Notes: a model not told the origin generated them from the letters alone. Shown: positions 40,722-49,782, counted from the first letter of the stretch. The stretch is DNA of 64,000 bases from Candidatus Accumulibacter propinquus (GCA_016714935.1 JADKBU010000050.1:1-64000), one strand, 5' to 3'. Numbers and translations: made by a program.

Positions 40722-41610
40722 TCGCCTCCAGCAGCAACGTCTGCACTCCCGGCGGCAGATCGTGCCCCATCCCCTTGATGATCTGCAGCCTGGCACCGGC
40801 AATCGATTTCGCCGTATCGCGTCCCGCTGCCGCCGGTAGCAGCGGGTCGTCGGCACCGTGGATGACCAGTGTCGGAGCGCGGATTCGCGCCAGTTCGCGA
40901 CGCCGGTCGCCGGCGGCAATGATCGCCAGCAACTGCCGGCATTGTCCGCGCGGATCGTGTGCACGCGCCATGGCCCGCGCCAACTGCCGGCGCAACTCGA
41001 CCTGATCGGTGGAAAAACCCGGACTACCGATGACCGCAAAAACGCGCAACAGCCGATCCAACTGACTTGCCGGGTCATCCGGCGCTGCCGGTCGGCGCAG
41101 CAACTCGCGCAGGGCCGCCGGCTTGCCGAAAGCCACCCTCCAGTTACCGGTGGCGGACATGATCGAGGTCAGGCTCAGCAACCGGTGCGGGTGATGAACC
41201 GCCATGCACTGGGCGATCATGCCGCCCATCGAAACACCCACCAGATGCGCACGTTCGATCTGCAGCGCGTCGAGCAGGCCACGCGCATCTTCGGCCATGT
41301 CGCGCAACCGATAGGGCGAGCGCACGGACAGCCCGAGCACGCCTCGTGCGATCGCCGGCAGGAGTCGGGGCGGCTGCGCCCAGGCGATGTGCGTCGAGAG
41401 ACCAACGTCGCGATTATCGAAACGAATCACCTGAAAACCCTGTTCGACCAGGCTGGCGCAGAAAGCGTCGGGCCAGGCGATCAGTTGCATTCCGAGACCC
41501 ATGATCAGCAGGATCGCCGGCGCGCCGGGATCACCGAGGACCTCGTAGCAGATCTCGATACCGTTGACGCGCACCGTCGCCTGACCGGCGGTCGGCAGGA
41601 CGGCGCTCAC
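40663..41610 (-). CDS. Alpha/beta-fold hydrolase
   Basis: 315 residues from GTG 41610, overlapping the stop of the wax ester synthase gene. The nucleophile elbow is GVSMGGM (GxSxGG), VIRFDNRDVGLSTH follows the oxyanion loop, APTLVIHGADDPLLP holds the acid Asp, and GMGHDLPP the His. It is probably an esterase or lipase. The last 15 or so residues (ending TTPGLRSAKGG) are encoded antisense to the EAL remnant, so the original 3' end may have been replaced. Confidence 0.8.
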   Translation of the reverse strand: MSAVLPTAGQATVRVNGIEICYEVLGDPGAPAILLIMGLGMQLIAWPDAFCASLVEQGFQVIRFDNRDVGLSTHIAWAQPPRLLPAIARGVLGLSVRSPYRLRDMAEDARGLLDALQIERAHLVGVSMGGMIAQCMAVHHPHRLLSLTSIMSATGNWRVAFGKPAALRELLRRPAAPDDPASQLDRLLRVFAVIGSPGFSTDQVELRRQLARAMARAHDPRGQCRQLLAIIAAGDRRRELARIRAPTLVIHGADDPLLPAAAGRDTAKSIAGARLQIIKGMGHDLPPGVQTLLLEAIIQHCRAATTPGLRSAKGG

Positions 41611-43097
41611 GGAGTCCGTGCCTTCGGCGCGGTGGGGACCTGCCTTGACTCCTTGCGTCGCGCCGCCGGGCGCCGAACATGCGCCGACTGCGGCTCCGCC
41701 GCCGGCAGATGCTGCAACTCGTCGTAGGCGGCAGTGAGGGCCCGCGCCAGCACCTGCACATCCGGAACGGCGGTGGCCGCGACCGTCAGGCCGAAGTCCA
41801 GCGCATCGCAGTAGCTGAAAACGGTGATGTTGAGGCCGAGTCCGTGCTCGACGATGCTCAAGGGCCAGCAGGCACGGATCCGGCCGCCCGCGAGATAGAG
41901 CGCCTGACGCGGTCCCGGCACGTTGGAAATCGCCAGATTCGCCAGCGGCGGCAACGCCTTCGCCAAACCCGAGCGGCCATACAGCGACGCCAGCCCACCC
42001 ACGATCCAGGGGACCCCCAGCGACGGGAAGTCGGTCGGAATGATCGAGTGGGCACGCGTGGTCCAGTCCTTGGCGGCACCGGCGGCGGCCCGCACCGCAT
42101 GCAGGCGCTGCAGCGGATCGGTCAGGTGAGTCGCCAGGCTGACCAGAGTCAGCGTCGCCTGGATACCCGTTGCGGTATCCCCGGCTGTGCGCAGCGAAAC
42201 CGGCATGGTGGCAATCAGCGACCTGTTCGGCAAGCCGCCATGTTCCTGCAGGTAGCGGCGCACGGCGCCACTGCACAGCGTCAGCACGACATCGTTTACT
42301 GTCGCCTGGTGCCGGCAGGCAATCTCCCTGACGCCGGAAAACGGTAGCGTTAGCGCAGCGAAACCCCGCGCAGCGTCGATCGGACCGTTGAGAGTGGTCT
42401 TCGGACCAAGAAGCCTGCCCTGGCGCATGTCGTTCGCGGTAACCTGGCCCGCGGACTTGAGCATGCCGGCCAACACCTGCAGTGTCCGCGGGAGATGCCG
42501 GGCAAACTTCAGGCATTGCCCGGCGGCATGACCAAAAGCGGCGCCGAGCCGCTCTCTTGTACCGACAACTTCAGCCTCGCCGATGCCTTCCCGCCAGTCC
42601 GGCGGCACGGTGCGCGGCACGGCGCCGGAATCGAACAGCGCCGCGACCAGAGCCATGCCGGAGACCCCATCAAGCGCCGCATGATGGATTTTCAGGTACA
42701 GGGCAACCTCACCACCGGCCAGTCCTTCGATGATCGTCAACTCCCACAACGGGTATCGACGATCAAGCAGGGTCGAGTGCAATCCGCTGACACACGCCTC
42801 AAGTTCGCCGAAGCCGGCCGCTGCGGGCAGGACGATGTGGCGCAGATGCTGCGAGAAATCGGGGATGCCCCCGTCGATCCACACCGGGTTGGCCAGATTC
42901 AGGGGCATCGGCGCCAACCGGGAGCGAAAGAACGGCGCCAGCGCAAGGCGCGGCAGCAGTTGTCGTCTGATCTCGCTGCCGAAATCCCCGGTTGCCGCAG
43001 GCGGCGGCTCGATCAGGTACAGAACCGCCACGTGCATCGGCGTGGACGGTGTTTCGAGGTGCAGAAACGCTCCATCCAGGCCACTCATGTTTCTCAT
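41607..43097 (-). CDS. Wax ester synthase/diacylglycerol acyltransferase (WS/DGAT)
   Basis: About 496 residues from ATG 43097 (GAGGG upstream); TTG 43103 and ATG 43088 are alternatives. The active-site motif KIHHAALDG (HHxxxDG) lies near residue 139, with SGLDGAFLHLETPSTPMHV at the start, VNDVVLTLCSGAVRRYL and NLAISNVPGPRQALYLAG later. These enzymes make wax esters or triacylglycerol as carbon stores from acyl-CoA. The GTGA overlap with the hydrolase, and a GNAT-like gene upstream, suggest a lipid-related operon. Confidence 0.88.
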   Translation of the reverse strand: MRNMSGLDGAFLHLETPSTPMHVAVLYLIEPPPAATGDFGSEIRRQLLPRLALAPFFRSRLAPMPLNLANPVWIDGGIPDFSQHLRHIVLPAAAGFGELEACVSGLHSTLLDRRYPLWELTIIEGLAGGEVALYLKIHHAALDGVSGMALVAALFDSGAVPRTVPPDWREGIGEAEVVGTRERLGAAFGHAAGQCLKFARHLPRTLQVLAGMLKSAGQVTANDMRQGRLLGPKTTLNGPIDAARGFAALTLPFSGVREIACRHQATVNDVVLTLCSGAVRRYLQEHGGLPNRSLIATMPVSLRTAGDTATGIQATLTLVSLATHLTDPLQRLHAVRAAAGAAKDWTTRAHSIIPTDFPSLGVPWIVGGLASLYGRSGLAKALPPLANLAISNVPGPRQALYLAGGRIRACWPLSIVEHGLGLNITVFSYCDALDFGLTVAATAVPDVQVLARALTAAYDELQHLPAAEPQSAHVRRPAARRKESRQVPTAPKARTP

Positions 43098-43118
43098 TGG
43101 CAATCCCTCAACGCTGCC

Positions 43119-44288
43119 TCAACCTGCTGATGGCGGCGAGTCGTCACGCCGGAACGGCAGATGCGCAGCCGCCTGCTCGCGGTAGTCGGCGACCTGCCCA
43201 CCCTGCAATGCCAGATGCCGGTCCAGCAACTGGCGCATGTACGGGTCGGCGATCCAGTGCGCCGAGTGCACCACGATCGGCGTGAAGCCGCGTGCGAGCT
43301 TGTGTTCGCCGCCGGCGCCGGGTTCGAAGCGCCGCAGGCCTTCGCGCAAACAATACGCAATGCCCTGATAGAAGCAGAGTTCGAAATGCAGACTGGGGTA
43401 GTGCTCGCGGCAACCCCAATAGCGCCCGTAGAGCGCGTCGTCGCTGCGGAAACAGAGGGCGACGGCCACCGGCTGACCGCGGTCGCGGGCGATGAATGCA
43501 ACCATCCGTCGACCGAGGTTCGCCCCGAGTTCGGCGAAGCAGGCTGCAGAGAAAGCAGCGTGATTGTTGAATTTCTCGAAGGTGCTGGTGTAGAGCGCAT
43601 GCAACAGCGGCCATTCGGCGGGCTCGATCTGATCACCATGGCGGGTCTCGACGGACAATCCGCTGTCCTGCACTTGCCGCCGTTCGGCTCTGACCTTGCG
43701 CCGCTTGGCGGCACTGAAAGTGGCCAGGTAGCCATCGAAGTCACCGCAGCCGGGGTCCTCCCAATGAAACTGAACATCATGGCTGAGCAACAGTCCGGCA
43801 CGCTCCAGCAGCGGGATTTCGTCGTCACCGGGCAACGCCACGTGCCACGACGAAGCACCGGAGCGGATCGCCAGCGTGCGCGCGCCATCGATCAGGGCCT
43901 GCCGGATGGCAACAGCGTCCGGCCCCTGCCCGACCAGGATGCGCGGCCCGGCAACCGGCGTGTGCGGTATGCAGCTCATCAGCTTCGGGTAATACTGGCG
44001 GCCGATCTGCCGGTAAGCCGCCGCCCACGCCCAGTCGTAGATGAAATCGCCGTGCGAATGCGTCTTGCCGTACAACGGCAACAGACCGACGACCGCACCC
44101 CGCTCGTCGCTTGCCACCAGATGCCGGGGGGTCCACCCCCAGGCGGGCGCCGCCGCCCCATGGCGCTCGATGATTGCCAGAAAATCAGCATTGAGGAAAG
44201 GATGCCCGACCGGGCAAAGGCGGGTCCACGCCTCGCGTGCAACCGCATTGGCGGCAGGGATACTGCTGATCACGAGTGGCGACGGCAA
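43119..44288 (-). CDS. GNAT-like acyltransferase family protein (DUF482 type)
   Basis: About 389 residues from TTG 44288, which has CAGGAGA upstream. The family shows HPFLNADFLAIIERHGAA, GAVVGLLPLYGKTHSHGDF, KLMSCIPHTPVAGPRILVGQ, FSAAKRRKVRAERRQVQD and LHFELCFYQGIAYCLREGL, ending near HKLARGFTPIVVHSAHW. This matches the peptidogalycan/GNAT-like DUF482 family with two GNAT folds. The substrate is unknown. It is the first gene of the operon with WS/DGAT and hydrolase. Confidence 0.8.
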   Translation of the reverse strand: MPSPLVISSIPAANAVAREAWTRLCPVGHPFLNADFLAIIERHGAAAPAWGWTPRHLVASDERGAVVGLLPLYGKTHSHGDFIYDWAWAAAYRQIGRQYYPKLMSCIPHTPVAGPRILVGQGPDAVAIRQALIDGARTLAIRSGASSWHVALPGDDEIPLLERAGLLLSHDVQFHWEDPGCGDFDGYLATFSAAKRRKVRAERRQVQDSGLSVETRHGDQIEPAEWPLLHALYTSTFEKFNNHAAFSAACFAELGANLGRRMVAFIARDRGQPVAVALCFRSDDALYGRYWGCREHYPSLHFELCFYQGIAYCLREGLRRFEPGAGGEHKLARGFTPIVVHSAHWIADPYMRQLLDRHLALQGGQVADYREQAAAHLPFRRDDSPPSAG

Positions 44289-44651
44289 GCCGGTCTCCTG
44301 ACTGATTGGTGCAGCGCCCAGGGATCGGCACGAACGGGATCGGTCGCCGACGGCGCTGCAGACGCCTGATGTTGCCACAGCGCGAAGCAGAATGACAACT
44401 GCGCTCCGGTCGAGGCCAGCCCTGACGCATGACCCTGCCCAATCGGGTTCGTTTGCTGGAAGCCCCGCTTTCGCCGCTGGAGCGGTCAAATCGCGGGGGG
44501 CTGGCGGCAGGAGAGCGCGGGATACGCGGGTGGAGTGGGGTCCGTGGAGAGGGTGTCGAGAGGTGTCAGGAACTCCGGTACGATCTCTGGACGAGCCTTT
44601 CCCGGCACGGACGATGCCGTACGGGGGGATGCTGGGGCCGTCCTGGGCAGA
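44289..44651. other. Gap holding the left end of the mobile element
   Basis: No gene is supported in this 363-base stretch. It contains TCGCGGGGGGCTGG at 44491-44504, which is the candidate left terminal repeat of the DruA/transposase element (matching TCGCAAAGGGGGGCTAGA read inward from 47160). The part between 44505 and the transposase stop would then be inside the element. Confidence 0.4.
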
Positions 44652-46172
44652 TCACTCGAGTTGCAGCAGAAAGGGTTCGGCGAGGAGCCCGCGCATCCGC
44701 GCGGAATCGAGCCAGGGGGCAGCGCAGGAGGTGCGGATGAAGCGGATAGCCCCGCGCACGCCGAACTGACGAAACAGATCGCGCAGCTGTCGCGTGAAGC
44801 GTGCCAGGGTATTGAAGACATGCGCCAGACGCATCAGGAGGTGGTAGCCCCGCATGGCATTCCAGTCGAGGGCAAAGGCATGCTCGTAGTGGTAGCCCTG
44901 GTGCTTTTCGACGAGGAAGCCCGCTTCGATGCCCCAGCGGTGGCGAGCGCCGAGATTGCAGCGCTCATGGACATTCTCGCGGCTGAGCGGCTGGCTGGAG
45001 AGCCAGGCGTGGCGCGCCGTTTGGGTCACGATCTGAGCCTGTTGATCGACCCTCTCCCAGCTTTCCTCACAGACCACCACGTGCAGCTTGAGATGCTGAC
45101 GCCCGTTCGAACCGAAGGCATAGTCGATGTCGTTGACCCAAGTGAAGTGTTGTCGGCGTCTTCCCCAGTTCCGCTGCAAGGCCTGTGGCTTCAGAGCCTG
45201 GAGCGCGTGGAACTCCTGCCAGACCGAGGGCAGGTCCTGGTTCTTGAGCACGATCATGAACTGCCAGTGGGCGCGCCAGCAGCGCTGCATCACCGGACCG
45301 TTGGCGTAGAGGCCGTCGAGCAGAAGCAGGATCGGCAGGCGGGGAAACCGCGTCTTGAGCCGGTCGCTCAAGCGCGCAAAGGCGCGCAATTCGCAATCCT
45401 GCTTTTGCGCTTCGGTATCGCCGAGCGCGTGTTCGAGGAACTCGCTGAGCAACGGGATGACCAGACCGTTGTGGAAGGCGAGGCTGGCCTCGAGCACATA
45501 GACGAAGTACTGGGTCTGGCGGGTTTCGTCTTTGCCGACGCTGCGCTGCAGGAGTTCCTCCGCCCAGAGGGTGTCGCCGGCGAGCTTCTGCGAGCCATCG
45601 ATGGCAATCGGATGGCAGTGGTTGATCAAATAGCGTCGGACACTCTTGCCGCGGATCAGGCGTCGCACCAGGTCGACGTGCGCCTGTTCGAGAGGGGTCA
45701 GGTCGATGTCGCGCAGCAGCCGATAGAGGGTGTCGGCGTGTGGCAGGGTCTCGATCTCCGGGAACAGCAGGTGCAGGTTGGCCAGGAACTGCGGACGGGT
45801 CATTTCGCGGTTGCTCTCGCGCCGGGAGGCGAACTGAAAGACGAACATCAGCAGACCCCAGAGCAAGAGCACGGTCAGCTTGTGCTGGCGCTTCCTGGGG
45901 TCTCTCGGGTCGGGAATTTGTTCCAGCTGACCGAGCAAGGCCGGCAGCTCTTTGCGCAGGAGGCGCGTCTGTTTGCTCACGGCGTCCTCGCGGGCTTCCC
46001 TTTCTTCGGCGAGGGTCGCGAAGGTCGAGCATCGGTTGGGCAAGGGCGCGGGAGCGGGGGGCCTTTGTCCCATCGCGCACCGTTTCGCGTTCAAGGCCTT
46101 CTCCTGCCGTCTCTTGTTGCCGCGTTCCTCCCGGAGGCCGGCACGCGTCGGACGACGGCAGGGTTTGCTCAT
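44652..46172 (-). CDS. IS4-like DDE transposase family protein
   Basis: 506 residues from ATG 46172, overlapping the DruA-like stop. After a basic N-terminal region come LEQIPDPRDPRKRQHKLTVL, the first Asp in CHPIAIDGSQKLAGD, the second in LPILLLLDGLYANGPV, and Glu in RHRWGIEAGFLVEKHQGY (the WxIE/YREK-like end). These fit a DDE/RNase H transposase. The sequence is intact. A role in moving the DruA-like partner is probable. The exact IS family name would need a database search. Confidence 0.8.
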   Translation of the reverse strand: MSKPCRRPTRAGLREERGNKRRQEKALNAKRCAMGQRPPAPAPLPNRCSTFATLAEEREAREDAVSKQTRLLRKELPALLGQLEQIPDPRDPRKRQHKLTVLLLWGLLMFVFQFASRRESNREMTRPQFLANLHLLFPEIETLPHADTLYRLLRDIDLTPLEQAHVDLVRRLIRGKSVRRYLINHCHPIAIDGSQKLAGDTLWAEELLQRSVGKDETRQTQYFVYVLEASLAFHNGLVIPLLSEFLEHALGDTEAQKQDCELRAFARLSDRLKTRFPRLPILLLLDGLYANGPVMQRCWRAHWQFMIVLKNQDLPSVWQEFHALQALKPQALQRNWGRRRQHFTWVNDIDYAFGSNGRQHLKLHVVVCEESWERVDQQAQIVTQTARHAWLSSQPLSRENVHERCNLGARHRWGIEAGFLVEKHQGYHYEHAFALDWNAMRGYHLLMRLAHVFNTLARFTRQLRDLFRQFGVRGAIRFIRTSCAAPWLDSARMRGLLAEPFLLQLE

Positions 46173-47074
46173 GGCCGGGAGATCCCGGTTACGCCGCACA
46201 ACCGGTCGCGACCATCGCTGCCAAGCGGCTTGACCCACACTTGGCGGGGCGTGCTGTGATAGGACCGGCCCGGACGGGCCAGCCCGCGTCCACTGGTCTC
46301 TCCGAGCCATTGCCAACCGGCAGCCCGGTAGCAGGTGCCGGCATGGTGTCGCGGGTCGACGAAGCTTTCCAGCAGCAGCGGCTCGAAGCCCCAATGTTCG
46401 AGCCAGTCCGCACGGGCACGACGCGCGAGTTGCCCGAGCACCTGACTGGCCAGATGCGGCACCCGGACGTGCGGGAAGATCAGGAAGCGGCTGTTGTTGA
46501 GCACCCGTGGCAGGTTCTGGCGCCGGGCCTGAGCCGTCCAGCCGATCCAGGCGTCGCGCACGGCCACCGCCCGCGCCGCACCGGACAACAGGACGCAACC
46601 GAGCCGCAACTCACCCGCCGTGATGAAGTAGCGCAGCCGATAGCCGAAGGCGCCCTGGAAACCCAGCGGGTGCCAGCGCGCCATCAGATCATCCCAGTGC
46701 GTCGCCAAGGCGGTGTCGCGGATCACTTCCAGGCGGACCGGGGCAAGGGCCGACAGCGTACAGTCCACCGGTGACTCTTCGACCAACGGCTCGACGACGG
46801 CACGGGGTGGCATCGAACGGCGTCGCGGCGAGGGTCTCGGTGTGGGCAGGACAAGCAAGCCGGCCGCCTGCAAACGCTTCAGGAACTCCAGGCAGGCGTC
46901 GATCTTCGCCGTCCCCGTCAGCGTCACCCAGCCCAGGTGTTCGCACAGCGTCGCCGCCAGTTCCCTGCGTGCCAAGCCAGGCAGCCACGCCACCGTCGCG
47001 CAGACCTCGGCTACCTCCTGCGCACTGAACTCCCGACCGCAGTGCACCCAATCGCTCGATGTCATCACGTCCAT
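46169..47074 (-). CDS. DruA-like protein (DUF4338), linked to a transposase
   Basis: 301 residues from ATG 47074. The DUF4338 core is clear: GYRLRYFITAGELRLGCVL, VRDAWIGWTAQARRQNLPRV, NNSRFLIFPHVRVPHLASQV, ADWLEHWGFEPLLLESFVDP and CYRAAGWQWLGETSGRG. This is the family of DruA from the Druantia anti-phage system, but DruB-E, including the large helicase DruE, are missing. The gene is coupled to a transposase, so it is better seen as part of a mobile element whose biochemical role is unknown. Confidence 0.8.
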   Translation of the reverse strand: MDVMTSSDWVHCGREFSAQEVAEVCATVAWLPGLARRELAATLCEHLGWVTLTGTAKIDACLEFLKRLQAAGLLVLPTPRPSPRRRSMPPRAVVEPLVEESPVDCTLSALAPVRLEVIRDTALATHWDDLMARWHPLGFQGAFGYRLRYFITAGELRLGCVLLSGAARAVAVRDAWIGWTAQARRQNLPRVLNNSRFLIFPHVRVPHLASQVLGQLARRARADWLEHWGFEPLLLESFVDPRHHAGTCYRAAGWQWLGETSGRGLARPGRSYHSTPRQVWVKPLGSDGRDRLCGVTGISRP

Positions 47075-47377
47075 CGCAGAACCTTCACCAGAAACGCAGA
47101 GCCGTTAGCTCAAGACTATTCTGCCAAAGGCCTCAGATATTGTCTAGCCCCCCTTTGCGAAAGTCTTATTTTGCGGTTGCCGCCAAACCTGGCTACGACT
47201 GCGTTTCGATGGTCATGCTTCAGGGCTGACAACCTGCAAGCCCGACAGTTGGTAACCGACATCCGTCCCGCAACACTTTCAGCCTCTCGATGCTTCCTTC
47301 GATATCAATACAACTAATTGATACGATGAGATTTTTTATCCGCAACAGTGACTAGAGCGGCGTCACCAACTGCCGCC
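47075..47377. other. Gap between DruA-like gene and small membrane protein gene
   Basis: No gene is supported in these 303 bases. The candidate right end of the mobile element lies at about 47143-47160. From there to 47377 the sequence is AT-richer than its neighbours (ATCAATACAACTAATTGAT at 47306-47324 is a near-palindrome) and may be host DNA with a terminator or promoter. Confidence 0.35.
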
Positions 47378-47605
47378 TTACTCGCTCGATCGTGCCGAAC
47401 GATCGTCCTTGTCACGTGCCGTCAGCGCCAGCAGCAGGAAAAAGCAGCCCATCACGACCGCGGCAGTGCCGGCCTGCAGCAGCGTCGTCAATTGAAAGTT
47501 GCCCATATAGTAATGTCCGGAGAGGCGTGCGGCCCCAGCGACGATGCACAGCAGCAAGCCGCCCAATCCAGCGGCACGTCCCAACAGCAACAGAAGAGCA
47601 TTCAT
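47378..47605 (-). CDS. Small two-helix membrane protein, unknown function
   Basis: 75 residues from ATG 47605, preceded by a GGGGG-rich ribosome site. Two hydrophobic helices are visible (ALLLLLGRAAGLGGLLLCIV near the start, AAVVMGCFFLLLALTA near residue 50) with a glycine/leucine-rich loop between them, and a polar charged tail DKDDRSARSSE. No named family is recognised. It stands alone on the minus strand between the mobile element and a 406-base gap, so context gives no hint. Confidence 0.5.
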   Translation of the reverse strand: MNALLLLLGRAAGLGGLLLCIVAGAARLSGHYYMGNFQLTTLLQAGTAAVVMGCFFLLLALTARDKDDRSARSSE

Positions 47606-48011
47606 GCTTACCCCCATTATTCTCGAAAAAATCGTGGTCTTCCTGCCGCCTGGGAACCGGTAGTGGTGCTTCAGCAACAGATGTTACTTGCCTGGAAGAG
47701 GCTGGCAAGGAAACAAGGCCTGCCCGGATTGTAAGCGAGAGTCGCGCCGGGACAAACACCGTTCCTGTAGCGGACAACAACTCGCGAGTCTCTCTGTGCT
47801 ATACAGCGATCTGCGGAGAACGTCTCGCGCAGCGCGGCCTGCCTTCACTCTCTGGCTCTGGCGCCGGGGCTCCTGCTACCGCCAGGCGACAGATGAAGGG
47901 GGATGCCGGCGGCTTGCTGCGGCACGCAGGTTACGGCCACCAGCGTCGTCCACCGTAGACAGGCACCCGAACGCAAGCCGCATCGACCACCAACCACCGT
48001 ACGGAGGGCTG
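47606..48011. other. Divergent gap, no gene supported
   Basis: 406 bases between two diverging genes. It must carry the promoters of the small membrane protein and the DUF2189-like protein. Long open frames run through it on both strands but none has a start with a ribosome site or a recognisable domain. I do not see a riboswitch or tRNA in it. Confidence 0.4.
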
Positions 48012-48821
48012 ATGAACAACAACGATACGCAACGTACCGAGAACCCGGCAAGCCGCTTTCCGACCATCCGGCCGGTAGCGCCCGCGGCCATCCTCGGCTG
48101 GCTGCGGGCCGGCTGGCAGGATTGTCGTCAGGGAGGGCTGGCCAGCCTTTTCTACGGCGCGTGTTTTGCCGCTGCCGGATGGCTGATGCAGATGGTTTTT
48201 GCCAAAGCCTATGCCCTGTTCGCGGGACTCACGACAGGCTTCCTGTTGCTCGGCCCTTTTCTGGCGCTAGGACTCTACGACCTGAGTCGGCGCATCGAAC
48301 ACGGCGAACCACCGCAACTCGCCCCGACCCTCGCTGCCTGGCGCCAGAACCTGGCCAACGTCGGCCTCTTCGCCGCCGTTCTGGCGGTGGTGCTGCTGGT
48401 CTGGGCACGCGCGTCGATCGTTGTTTTTGCGCTCTTCTTCGCCGGCGGATTGCCAACTTTCGCGGACGTCGTGCGCACTGTCCTGACTTTCGAGCAAGCG
48501 GACTTCGCGCTCGTCTATTTTGCCGTCGGGGGCTTCTTTGCAACCTTCGTCTTCGCCATCAGTGTGGTCGCCTTGCCACTGATGCTCGATCGCAAGACCG
48601 ATGCGATCACCGCGGCGATCGCCAGCCTCGTCGCCTGCGGCCGCAACCCCGGAACGATGCTGCTCTGGGCAGCGTGTATCGTGGTCCTGGTGAGCATGGG
48701 CTTCGCGACCTTGTTCTTCGGCCTGATCGTGACCATGCCTCTGGTCGGGCACGCGACCTGGCACGCCTATCGGGATCTGGTTGACCACGACGACTCACCG
48801 GAGCAAGGGAACAGGCACTGA
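48012..48821 (+). CDS. DUF2189-type multi-pass membrane protein
   Basis: 269 residues from ATG 48012 with GGAGGG upstream. It has about six hydrophobic helices, with VAPAAILGWLRAGWQDCRQG and LASLFYGACFAAAGWLM at the start, FLLLGPFLALGLYDLSRRIE and LMLDRKTDAITAAIAS later, matching the DUF2189 integral membrane family. The function of the family is unknown. It points toward the solute-binding protein gene, with 39 bases between stops. No operon partner. Confidence 0.75.
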   Translation: MNNNDTQRTENPASRFPTIRPVAPAAILGWLRAGWQDCRQGGLASLFYGACFAAAGWLMQMVFAKAYALFAGLTTGFLLLGPFLALGLYDLSRRIEHGEPPQLAPTLAAWRQNLANVGLFAAVLAVVLLVWARASIVVFALFFAGGLPTFADVVRTVLTFEQADFALVYFAVGGFFATFVFAISVVALPLMLDRKTDAITAAIASLVACGRNPGTMLLWAACIVVLVSMGFATLFFGLIVTMPLVGHATWHAYRDLVDHDDSPEQGNRH

Positions 48822-48860
48822 GCCACGCGACCACGGAGCAATGTCGCGCCGCCTGTTCGG

Positions 48861-49721
48861 CTACTCCGGCAAAGCGTTCAGCTGGTACATGCTTTCCAGG
48901 CGTGGACCCGGCTTGGCCAGAAAGCCGAACCAGCGGTCGTAGATGCCGTAGATCTCGCGACTGCGCGAGAGCCTGGCCAGTTCACGATTCACCGCCAGGC
49001 GGAAGTCGGCATCATTGCGGCGCATCATCAAGGCGTAAGGCTCATAGGAGAAGGTCTCCGGACCCAGCGACCAGTCGTTCTGATTGCCCGAGTCAAGCGC
49101 GAGCCCGATCAGCAGGGATCGATCCGAGGCGTAGGCATCGACCTGTTCCCTGACCATCGCCGCAATCCCTTGCTGGTGGTCGCTGACCTTGACCAACTGC
49201 GCATCCAGTTTGTACTGTTTGAGAACCTGGGCGATGATCCGCTCGGTCGTCGTACCGGCGGCGACGGCAATTTTCCTGCCGGCCAGGTCGTCGAGCCGCT
49301 TGATGCCCGCGATCCGGCGTGACAGGTACGCTGCGCCATCGACGAAGGTCGGCAGGCTGAAGTCGACTTCCTGCATACGCGCCAGCGAGCTGGTCGTTGA
49401 ACCGCATTCGAGATCGATCTCGCCGGACTTGAGTTTGGCGATACGGTTTTCCGGGGTGACTGCAACCCACTGCAACTGCAGTTCCTCCAGACCCAGCTGC
49501 TTGACGATCGCTGCCGCCACCCGGGTACACAAGTCCACCGAATAACCCCAGGGCTGGTTATCGTCGCCGGTATAGGAGAAAGGGATCGATGTCTCGCGAT
49601 AACCGAGGGCAATCGCTTGCGCAGCCCTGATCTTGTCTAGTGTACCGGCAGCGTGCGCCGGCGTGACCAGGCACAGGCCTACGGTCGTCGAGGCCAATAG
49701 AATCCAGCGACGCAGTCTCAT
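48861..49721 (-). CDS. Periplasmic amino-acid-binding protein (ABC transporter type)
   Basis: 286 residues from ATG 49721 (GGGGAGA upstream). A Sec signal peptide (RLRRWILLASTTVGLCLV, cleavage after AHA) is followed by a family 3 solute-binding fold: IALGYRETSIPFSYTGDDNQ, PWGYSVDLCTRVAAAIVKQL, RIAKLKSGEIDLECGSTTSS and LAGRKIAVAAGTTTERII. It resembles glutamate/aspartate-binding GltI. No permease or ATPase gene is adjacent, so its transporter is elsewhere or it works as a receptor. Confidence 0.85.
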   Translation of the reverse strand: MRLRRWILLASTTVGLCLVTPAHAAGTLDKIRAAQAIALGYRETSIPFSYTGDDNQPWGYSVDLCTRVAAAIVKQLGLEELQLQWVAVTPENRIAKLKSGEIDLECGSTTSSLARMQEVDFSLPTFVDGAAYLSRRIAGIKRLDDLAGRKIAVAAGTTTERIIAQVLKQYKLDAQLVKVSDHQQGIAAMVREQVDAYASDRSLLIGLALDSGNQNDWSLGPETFSYEPYALMMRRNDADFRLAVNRELARLSRSREIYGIYDRWFGFLAKPGPRLESMYQLNALPE

Positions 49722-49782
49722 ACGATTTCTCCCCAACGGTCATGGATTTGTCAGATACCCCGGATGATGAAAGCCATGACCG

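Larger units (their letters stand above)
44491..47160. mobile_element. Two-gene insertion element (DDE transposase plus DruA-like protein)
   Basis: The transposase and DruA-like genes overlap as ATGA on the minus strand and both differ from the neighbouring chromosomal genes. Imperfect inverted ends may be TCGCGGGGGGCTGG at 44491-44504 and TCGCAAAGGGGGGCTAGA read inward from 47160. The ends are guesses from a short match; no target duplication was found. Interpreting the pair as one mobile unit is inference from their tight coupling and from the transposase. Confidence 0.5.

Noticed and set aside
44535..46259. Long plus-strand open frame opposite the transposase
   Set aside because: Antisense to a well-supported transposase; the composition follows codon bias of the opposite strand.
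46169..47074. A Druantia defence system
   Set aside because: Only DruA-like is present; DruB-E and a helicase are missing, and the partner is a transposase.
47688..48011. Longer N-terminus of the DUF2189 protein
   Set aside because: The family begins at the ATG 48012, which has a good ribosome site; the upstream part is low-complexity readthrough.
47606..48011. Cobalamin or other riboswitch before the DUF2189 gene
   Set aside because: No conserved core motif was found on either strand.
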